From NCBI GenBank assembly GCA_015680685.1, contig MNCI01011140.1, positions 305,739 through 369,738 of the forward strand: a DNA stretch of 64,000 nucleotides. Direction: 5' to 3'. Source of the stretch: Gnetum montanum (taxonomy: Eukaryota > Streptophyta > Gnetopsida > Gnetales > Gnetaceae). Under the pieces are notes generated by a model. The model ran no database searches and had not been told where the DNA came from. It was given only the letters and a program-made list of their open reading frames with translations. This document shows positions 57,022-64,000 of this stretch, one piece after another (the stretch's first letter is position 1; each line of letters starts with the position of its first letter). The position numbers and the translations under genes were made by a program.

Positions 57022-57333
57022 TGTTAGCAGATTTGGCAGCAAAATATGAAATGAAATGAAAATAAAGAGCAGTTGAACGACAAGCAATTGCAGAAAAATC
57101 TTATTATCAGCAATGAAAATATGAAAATAACAAGTTTCTGTCTTCATCACAAGGAGAGAACAAGAAAAAGCCTCTCTCTCATGCAATGGGAGACCTCTTA
57201 ACTCTTGTGTATGACTCATCCCAGCCCACATCTGGGGTTACAAAATTGGAAACATCTAAAATTAACTGACAGAGATCTTTACAACAGGTTTAGAAGTCTT
57301 ATGTTACCACTTCACAGTTAGCTTTTTCCAACA
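57022..57333 (-). repeat. 3' LTR of C2
   Basis: 312 bp, starting TGTTGGAAAAAGC and ending GCTAACA on the minus strand. The purine tract AAGTGGAAGAT lies just upstream at 57344-57334 (minus). Matches 58439-58829. Confidence 0.85.
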
Positions 57334-57515
57334 ATCTTCCACTTGGAGATTTTGATTGAGGATCAATCATATCTCCACACCATCCTTTCTACCTTGTCAT
57401 TCTATGTTGCTTATGCTTTTGCTAGGCCATACAAGGATCTACTCCAGTCAAACTTCTATCTTGCGCTCTAAAAACTTGGAAGACTAAAAAAAACATCTGC
57501 CTTCTTTTTGATTGG

Positions 57516-58373
57516 TTACACCGAACATCTCATAGAGAAATCATCAATGAAAGATACAAAGTATCTTGCTCCTCCTAGGGAAGTCACTGGTGCTTGCCGA
57601 ATATCAGAGTGCAGCAAGTCCAAGATGCCTTTACTCTTAGCAGTTGATGTGCTAAACTTTAATCTGTGTTGTTTACTAGTAACACAATGCTCACAAAATG
57701 GTAAACATACCGAATTGAGCCCAAGAAGTAGTATCTGTTTAGAGAGAATTTGCAAACCTTGTTTTGACATATGACCAAGTTTTCAATGCCACAACATCGT
57801 CGATTCTTCTTCTAAACTAGTTGATGCAACAAAAGACTCTCCCACTTGATGTGTGTTCCCCATAAGCATGTACAGATTTGCAACAACCTTTTCTCCCTTC
57901 ATTACCACAAGTGCACCTTTTGTAATCTTCAAGATCCCATTCTCTATACGAATTTTGCACCCAATATCATCTAGTTGTCCTAAAGACAGTAGATTTTTCT
58001 TCTGGCCCTTCACATGTTGTACCTCTTGTATGGTGTGAATAGTGCCATCATACATCTTTATCTTGACCGTACCAATACCAGCGATTTTCAAAGCATGATC
58101 ATTTCCCATGTACACAGATCCTTCTAAGATTGGTTTGTAGTGATAAAACCATTCTCTCCAAGAGGTCATGTGCCATGTTGCTCCTGAATTCAAGATCCAA
58201 GCATCAATGACCTTTTATCTACCTTCAGCAATAGTTGCCTCATTGTATAGAACGCCACCATCATATGAGGTACTTGCCACATTCCCTTGAGGATTCTTTT
58301 CATTACTCTTCTTTTCATTCCACAATGTGAAGTTGTTTCCATTGAACTTCTCTATTTCGTATTTGCTAGCCAT
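57516..58373 (-). pseudogene. C2 fused gag-protease-integrase fragment
   Basis: From ATG 58373 one frame runs 286 codons with two stops. MASKYEIEKFNGNNFTLWNE is the copia gag N-terminus; it jumps directly to KKSNEKNPQGNVASTS, so the body of gag is deleted. WILNSGATWHMTSWREWF follows, the protease active site with catalytic Asp changed to Asn (normal DSGA). Then come MGNDHALKIAGIGTVKIKMY, VKGQKKNLLSLGQLDDIG, KLGHMSKQGLQILSKQ, the zinc-binding CEHCVTSKQHRLKF and HSDIRQAPVTSLGGARYFVS, FIDDFS of the integrase core. Integrase ends there. This is a well-known Ty1/copia arrangement (protease before integrase). Confidence 0.85.
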
Positions 58374-58424
58374 TTTTGTAAAATTTGTATGTATGGAGCT
58401 CGGAGCTTTGACTATGAACCTGGG

Positions 58425-58437
58425 ACCTCTGATACCA
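58425..58437 (-). promoter_or_regulatory. primer-binding site of C2
   Basis: GTGGTATCAGAGG on the minus strand, one base inside the 5' LTR. This is the intact initiator-Met tRNA type site. Confidence 0.75.
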
Positions 58438-58438
58438 C

Positions 58439-58829
58439 TGTTAGCAGATCTGGCAGCAAAATATGAAATGAGATGAAAATAAAGAGCAGTTGAACGACAA
58501 ACAATTGCAGAAAAATCTTATTATCAGCAATGGAAATAACAAGCTTCTCTCTTCATCACAAGGAGAGAACAAGAAGAAGTCTCTTTATCATGCAATGGGA
58601 GAACTCTTAACTCTTGTGTATGACCCATCCCAGCCACATTTGGGGTTACAAAATTGAAAACATCTAAAATTAACTTAGATAGATCTTCACAACACGTTTA
58701 GAAGTCTTATGTTATCTTCAGGGAAAATTCTAAAACTATCAATGATAGAAACGGAAAGTGTAGTTCATGAATAAGCAACTACTAATTCATTGCTGTGATC
58801 TACCGTTTCACAGTTAGTTTTTTACAACA
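58439..58829 (-). repeat. 5' LTR of C2
   Basis: 391 bp. It matches the 3' LTR except for about 80 extra bases near 58715-58805 (plus-strand order) close to the U3 end. Either the 3' LTR lost them or the 5' LTR gained them. Confidence 0.82.
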
Positions 58830-58834
58830 GTTTA
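58830..58834. repeat. target-site duplication GTTTA, right copy
   Basis: Exact partner of 57017-57021. Confidence 0.85.
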
Positions 58835-59447
58835 TTTATTTGTACTCCCTTGTTTTCTATTTGCCATGAATCTTGATTGCTTGCTTGCCACTTAACAATG
58901 AAATGAAAGAACAGGAGAAGATGCATAAGATTTTAATGCAAAATTCAGACATGGCAAGAACAATACAAGGCAAGGCAAGGCGACTATTTCAATGTATATC
59001 TACAAATCCAGACAAATTTTCATTGGAAATTATGAAATACACACCCACTGCGAACAGTTCATCAAAATTTAGCCAGAATCGTGAATCTCCCGCGCATATA
59101 CTGGTTAGCCACAGAGCTATGCCATAACCCTTCCACATAATAGTGTGGCAGGACCGCACTTCCAGCAGGCACTCCAGCGGTTGCTGGCAGGGTTTCAAAG
59201 CTTTTTGAATTATCCTTATCTCTAGAGCATTATTGCGCTGGATTCTTAGTTCAGCTTTGTTTGTTGGATTTTAAGTTTGACTAATCATCTATTACTGTTC
59301 CGATTTATGATAATGCACAACCCGGTAAGATGAAAATTTGTATTTGACGTGCTTTCTAAATTTAAAGGAGATAAGGGTGCTTCATTGGAGAATCTAGAGC
59401 TTGTTAATATCCCATCAACATGTCATCTTGCAGCTCATCCTAGTTTC
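58835..59447. other. low-copy segment, right flank of C2
   Basis: Unique-looking sequence with higher GC around 59040-59190. Short open frames on both strands show no recognisable domain. GGCAAGGCAAGGCGA near 58970 is a short direct repeat. Confidence 0.3.
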
Positions 59448-59639
59448 TTATTGCCAAAATGGATCAAATAGTGGAAATAACGAAGCAATTAAAGCCAGGG
59501 CACAAAGTAACAACATGATAATAAAAGCAACTCGTGAAAAACTATCACCAAGATCGTCTGCCATTCCTCTTTTGATTTCTTCTGCATAGATAAAGCACCA
59601 ATCCGAAACAGCAGCTGTAACTTCCCATTCAAAAACCAA
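59448..59639 (-). pseudogene. possible host exon with one membrane segment
   Basis: A 63-codon open frame ending in TAA reads VFEWEVTAAVSDWCFIYAEE, IKRGMADDLGDSFSRV and then a hydrophobic stretch AFIIMLLLCALALIASLFPL before a short polar end. Codon use and the amphipathic-then-hydrophobic pattern look like the C-terminal exon of a membrane protein. The family is not recognised. CASP-like proteins end in a similar layout, but I cannot support that. No promoter or further exon is identified. Confidence 0.3.
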
Positions 59640-60185
59640 TAGGCGCTAGGGTTGTGGTTACTAGTGTCAAAATGAGAAATAATTAATTTTTAAAATGGTT
59701 TTAACGGTCATGTATTATGATTAGAATGATCACTAATGTTTACTCAGTTTATTGTTGTTTGCAGGCTTCACACTATGACATTGATGCAATTGGTAATGAT
59801 ATACTTAATGAGCCTTCTCTCCCAGCTCCATGAATTAACTTTGTTTAGTATTGAGCATATTGTAATTTTTCATACCATTGTTCAAGCTACTTTCATTTGA
59901 CTATAATGGTCATAAAAACTACGTATTACTTTCATTGGTGTATGTTGCACAATGTAACCATGGTTTTAAACATTTTATTGTTAGATAGTGTGACTTCAAC
60001 TTCATGTCAATTTTAATATCTCATGTTTTACATGTTTCATAGAAATGGTAAATGTAACAACGTCCTAGAATGAAACTGGTAAATAAAAATATGTTACGGT
60101 AGTAATTATAAAGCAAGGTATATGCATATAAGTAGAGCTTGTAGGCAATGCTATCAGGTAGATTGGCTACCTAATTGGTATAGGG
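59640..60185. other. AT-rich spacer
   Basis: No coding frame or terminus recognised. It grades into the right-hand copy of the 31-bp repeat. Confidence 0.35.
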
Positions 60186-60214
60186 GTGAAAATAATAGGC
60201 CATTATGCTTACCC

Positions 60215-60330
60215 ATTTTGGGCCTTGGCAAGCTATAAGGTTGCCAATTTTAGGCCTTGATGGGCTATATTGCTAGTTTAAGACCATAGCAATCCATATC
60301 GCTAGTTCAAGGCCATAGCGCGCCATTATC
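60215..60330. repeat. short tandem repeat, about 31 bp, right of the low-copy island
   Basis: Units such as TTGCCAATTTTAGGCCTTGATGGGC, TTGCTAGTTTAAGACC and TCGCTAGTTCAAGGCCATAGC match the array at 54890-55130 in sequence and strand. Confidence 0.6.
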
Positions 60331-60599
60331 TGTATGTTGTCTAGCAAGTATGGGATGCCCTTAAAAGAGCACATAAGGCTAAAGCCAACATTGAAACATG
60401 ATAGAACATTGTAAAGGTAAACAAATGGTTGGCAAAAGAGTGGATGAGATGTTTACCATGAACTTGTTATTTAATCTTTAAGAGATTAAGGAATCTTTTT
60501 GGCATGATTCTATGAGCACCATTTCTCTCATTTGAGATGGAAAGTTATAGGTATTTTCATTAATTGTCTCATGTTGCAAAGTTGACATTACTCACATCA

Positions 60600-61741
60600 T
60601 TTTTGCTCTCATTGTTGTTGGCCCCAGTTTGAGTGTCGGGAGATTCCTCTTGAAACTCCACTTCTGAACCTCAATCAATGTTGACATAGTTAACTGAGGG
60701 TAGTGACACATTATTCCCAGGGATCATAATTTCCCCACCTTTGTATGGAAAGGGAATCTCCTAATGTATAGGAGATGAGATTGCATGAAGCTTTGCTAAC
60801 CATGGCCTCCCTAGGATCAAGTTGAAACTAGGTGTCTCTTTAGCTACTAGGAAATTAGTGGATGTTGGAAACTATTCTTTGGGTACAAAATCCAAGGAGA
60901 TAGAACCTCACACTGCTACTCATAATCCATTGAATGATTTGAGTGTTGAGGTAGTGGTCACTTGAATATTTTCAATTAAGCCTAACTTGTCAACACTGGA
61001 ATATGGTATCGTATTTGTGATCGCCTCATCATCCACATGAACACGATGAACCTTGTATCTACTAACATGTATAGTACTAAGGAGAGGAGCGGATAGAACT
61101 TCTTTGTTTCTAGAGTCAATCTTTACCTTACTATCATGAAAGCTAAGCATTGGTTGATGCCCATTTTCCCTAAGTGAAGCTTGCTCAATGATAGAGTAGA
61201 TTGACTCTTTGTTGGTGGGCATGTTCTTGCTCACAGGGATCGAGGTCAACACTTGAGCTAGTGCATCCTTATGTGTAGGAGAGATCATGACTAAGTCATA
61301 AAAGTTTGGTGAAATGTTCTTTTGCTTCAATGATCATTTGGCTTGCTCCATTATTTCAAAGAAATTCTTTTTCTTGGCACATGATGTTTTAGCCCTAGTG
61401 GTTCTAACCTTCTCCATCCTTCCTAGAGTTGGTAGCTTAGGTTTCAGTCCATGTGCCTTGGGCCCCTTATCCTTGGATGTAGTTGGTCTTGGTGTAGGTC
61501 TTGGTTGGTTACCTTCAGTGGGCTTATTCATTGGTATAGCGATAGGCTACCTCCACCATCATTGTGATGATGGTTTCTTGCTAACCTTTGAGTTATTGAT
61601 CATTATAGGTGGGATTTGGTCATGGGTTGTTATAGTCTTGTTGAAGGTGAAGGAACTTAGATAACAAATGGTTTTTGGGCTTTGAAGGATTCGTAACTCA
61701 TTGATTATGTTATGATGTTGAAGCCACTGAAGGGAGGGCAT
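60600..61741 (-). pseudogene. G4 gag C-terminus and aspartic protease
   Basis: A single minus-strand frame runs from 61741 to about 60600. A basic stretch (KPTEGNQPRPTPRPTTSKDK) is followed by EKVRTTRAKTSCAKKKNFFE, KDALAQVLTSIPVS, PMLSFHDSKVKIDSRNKEVL and the protease core SAPLLSTIHVSRYKVHRVHV, DDEAITNTIPYSSVDKLGL. Relatives have DDGAS at the active site; here the Gly is Glu. SFNLILGRPWLAKLHAISSP and EIPFPYKGGEIMI follow, the hallmark link between protease and RT in Tat-type gypsy elements. The sequence stops before RT, near 60600. Confidence 0.75.
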
Positions 61742-62089
61742 GTATGATGAAAGGGTCCTTAAGGGCTAGACGAGGTGGTACTCGTATGATGAAGGACCCT
61801 CTTGGCATTGTGTTTTGGGGCTACAATGCTACTCTAATGACAAATGGTTCCCTAGGAGGATTAGACCATTTGGCTTGTATGAACAAGGCTATGGTATAGG
61901 AGTTTTTGTTAGCACTTAGAGAGCAAGGCGCATTCACTACCACCTCTCCAAGGTTTATCATCTTTTGGAGGTCATCCTTTAATGCTAGTAAAAATTGGTA
62001 TCATGACTAGCCATTTGATGATAATGGCAATACCTATCTAGTCTAAATTACTTCAATAGCTTAGGATCATCTTTGGTAGCTATCATTGG

Positions 62090-63285
62090 ATCTCTAGCTA
62101 TGTCACAAAGATGATTGTGCCTCTTATGAGCCTCTTTGATAGTTTCTTATGTTGTATAAGGTCTTCTTTATGGAACTGTTCTAGAAGTTCAGCGGACTTC
62201 ATAGGAAACCTAGTGTATTGAGACCTATCGTTTTGCCCAAAGTTTGGTCTTGGTTGATTTTGGTTGTAGGAAGTGGATGGTTGTGATGAGTCTTGGGATG
62301 TGTTGTGTAATGGTGATCCTTGTCTTTCTTCTTGCTTTGACTCCTTTTTCAGTGTAGCCATAGTTGTATGTTCTTACTTGGTTTTATCCATATTCCTCCT
62401 TGCATGTTAGTTTTTATAGGCTATGTAGGCCAAATCATTACCTACTTCAGTTGCCTCTATGATGTTCTTAGTTTGTGAGAAGGCTTGGTTTAGTGATCAT
62501 AACTCTAGGTAGTACAACTTTGACTTGATAAAGCCATTTATTGCTCCCTTGTAGATGGCCAAGAGGTGAGTTTTAGCAATAGGCTCTAGATTCTTGTTAA
62601 ATGTTAAGTTCCACCTTTGAATGAACCTTTTGATTGATTCAAGTGGCCCCTACCTCACCTTCAACAATTGATCCAATGTGGCATCTAGCTTCAAGTTGTA
62701 TCTGAAGTGGTTGAAAATTTGGTTAATCAAGCCCTCAAGGAAAGATATGGAACCTCTAAGCAAGTTTTGGTACCAATATAGAGCCTTTCACTTAAGGGAC
62801 ATGAGGAAGCTCAATATCATATGAGGCCAAGATTGCAAGAAGAGGCATTCAGATTGGAAGATGATTAGATGTGCATTGGGATCCCCTTCACCATTGTATT
62901 TGGTGAAGTTTGGAATAAGCAAGCCTACAAGAAATATTATTTGAGGCACCATAGGGATTATAGGATCATCTTGTTATAAATCTAAAACCCTGACTGTCTA
63001 AGTTGTATTAGCCTTAAGTTTCCATAGCTCTTTGGTAAGGTCTTGGATCATTTGGAAGGCTTGATCCAAGTCTTGGGGCATCCTTGTAGGTTGTGGTACT
63101 TTTCTTGATTATTGAGAGGCTTGTGGCCTTATGATAGGATATGGTATCAAAGGGAGAGGCTATGTTATGGTTGTCATAGCCAGGCTAAAGAAGGAAAAGA
63201 ATGTTTATGCTAGAACTTGAGGCACAAAGGGGATAAATGGTATATGAGGGGCTTGTGTTGCTTGGGGTCCTAATGAAGGTCTCAT
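62090..63285 (-). pseudogene. gag: G4 gypsy gag
   Basis: One frame is kept for nearly 400 codons with a handful of stops. From MRPSLGPQATQAPHIPF the N-terminus is Pro-rich. MPQDLDQAFQMIQDLTKELW is probably helical. The gag domain is IPNFTKYNGEGDPNAHLIIF, MILSFLMSLK, KALYWYQNLLRGSI, NHFRYNLKLDATLDQLLK, PLESIKRFIQRWNLTF and TKNIIEATEVGND (about 62940-62450), typical of Retrotrans_gag. The tail is Gln/Ser-rich (QDSSQPSTSYNQNQPRPNFG) with RFPMKSAELLEQFHKEDLI, matching the position of the gag/protease linker in Tat elements. It is separated from the protease part by a frameshift. It belongs to a lineage different from G1-G3. Confidence 0.75.
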
Positions 63286-63289
63286 TGGT

Positions 63290-63977
63290 ATGTCAAAGGT
63301 ATGAAATTCTAGCAAGTGGAATTCTTAAAATGCTAAAAGGAGTAAAAAAATAGCTAAAAAAGGTTTGTGGGATATAAATAGTATGTGAGAGGTCAAGGAA
63401 GGTATATTCCTTTACCCAAAATGACAACATATTGATATCAAATTGCAACCATGCTTGACTAGCTAGTTACACCAACATTGGGAGAATAAAAAAGGAAAAG
63501 AAAGAGGGTAAGATATACAATCTTAAGTTTTCTTCACAACATTGGTGTAGGGGGGAGGGGGGTGAGGGTTTACTTGTGGAAGGTTTTATTTTAGCTGAAA
63601 ACCCAAAGTGAGAACATTGATTTTGTTGAACATGAGGATTTTAGGAAATTGACAACATTGACCTTACTAGAAAACATTTACAGTAAGGAGTTTGGATTGT
63701 GTTTGTGTGGGGGTGGGGGGGTGGTGGGCAGTAACACCCACACTGAAGATGGAGAGGAGGAAATAAGGAGTGGTAACATTAGAAATCTTACATCCTCCTA
63801 CACAACATTAGGGGGTTACCCTTTTGGCAAGTTTTTTGCTAAAAATTAAAGTGAAATTTTGGTTTGTTTTTCAAATGTTTTATTTTGGTTTTGGTAGGGT
63901 GTCAATGTTGGCTTTGCTAGAAAATTTCTAGCAACTATTGTGAATTTTCTACCAAAACCCAAACATTCATGCTGGTT
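63290..63977. other. right-end spacer with G-rich tracts
   Basis: G-runs at 63549-63565 (GTAGGGGGGAGGGGGGTG) and 63708-63722 are the only notable structure. ACATTGACCTTACTAGAAAA (63654) and CAATGTTGGCTTTGCTAGAAAA (63903) look like a diverged direct repeat. No LTR of G4 is recognised, and the open frame at 63649-63849 has no homology. Confidence 0.35.
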
Positions 63978-64000
63978 GGGGGGGGGGGGGGGGGGGGGGG
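63978..64000. repeat. 23-base poly-G at the window edge
   Basis: An uninterrupted G run reaches the last base. It may be a real homopolymer or a sequencing or assembly edge effect. Confidence 0.6.

Larger units (their letters stand above)
57022..58829 (-). mobile_element. copia deletion derivative C2
   Basis: A 1,808-bp minus-strand element with LTRs (TGTTGG/TGTTGT ... GCTAACA), Met-type primer site, purine tract and exact GTTTA duplication. The internal region is only about 1.1 kb: the gag start joined to the protease, GAG-pre-integrase and the beginning of integrase. Most of gag, the rest of integrase, RT and RNase H are missing. The clean ends and duplication suggest it moved in this deleted form, with proteins supplied elsewhere. 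The alternative is internal deletion after insertion. Confidence 0.85.

Noticed and set aside
61314-61664. 116-codon plus-strand hydrophobic open frame resembling a membrane protein
   Set aside because: It is the antisense of the G4 gag/protease linker, whose minus-strand reading has clear homology.
63649-63849. 66-codon plus-strand open frame
   Set aside because: Low-complexity, G-run-derived glycine content and no homology.
1-64000. tRNA, rRNA and CRISPR features
   Set aside because: No cloverleaf-type sequence, rRNA core motif or regularly spaced identical repeat-spacer structure was recognised. The only tRNA-like matches are primer-binding sites.

Overview
This window looks like gene-poor, repeat-saturated nuclear DNA of a seed plant with a very large genome. 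A gymnosperm or conifer-like source is my best inference, because old, deeply degenerate and nested LTR retrotransposons fill almost everything. The base composition is AT-rich, every recognisable reading frame is broken by stops and frameshifts, and the longest open stretch with homology is about 164 codons. I see no intact host gene, tRNA, rRNA or CRISPR array.

Layout, left to right. 1-1510: copia-type LTR remnants. About 1510-10450: a decayed Ty3/gypsy element (G1, plus strand) of Athila/Tat type, whose gag is split by a 1,144-bp solo LTR flanked by the duplication ATGGG. 11.1-12.6 kb: an imperfect tandem array with a unit of about 80 bp. 13978-18576: a minus-strand element with a pair of 573-bp LTRs (D). 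18955-31969: a 13.0-kb gypsy element (G2, plus) with both LTRs, gag-pol, and a roughly 2.85-kb third ORF preceded by promoter-like and intron-like signals. It sits inside an older gypsy gag (32.05-32.6 kb). 32.76-34.14 kb: a long unidentified minus-strand coding relic. 34379-44263: a complete gypsy element (G3, minus) with LTRs, primer site and the perfect duplication CCAAT, apparently inserted into the LTR of a copia element (C1, plus, LTR plus gag, ending near 47.0 kb). 47.6-48.5 kb: a relic resembling the putative plant transposon protein domain. 49.9-51.4 kb: minus-strand gene fragments, one resembling an NLI/FCP1-type phosphatase and keeping an intron. 52.4-53.5 kb: another copia LTR. 54.9-60.3 kb: an island of less repetitive DNA bracketed by a repeat of about 31 bp, with an exact 106-bp tandem duplication and a 1.8-kb copia deletion derivative (C2, minus, duplication GTTTA). 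60.6-63.3 kb: gag and protease of a further gypsy lineage (G4, minus). The window ends in 23 G.

G1, G2 and G3 belong to one superfamily. They share gag and pol, the LTR 3' end and a TTGG-type primer site, but have different U3 regions. Their gene order is gag, aspartic protease, reverse transcriptase, RNase H, integrase. G2 adds a third ORF. G3 keeps the same splice-acceptor and ATG position but lacks the ORF body. None can be autonomous now: stops are frequent, often where a relative has Gln, Arg or Trp, and several catalytic residues are changed. The most unusual items are the G2 third ORF with its own promoter/intron signals, the minus-strand relic at 32.8-34.1 kb, and the phosphatase fragment.
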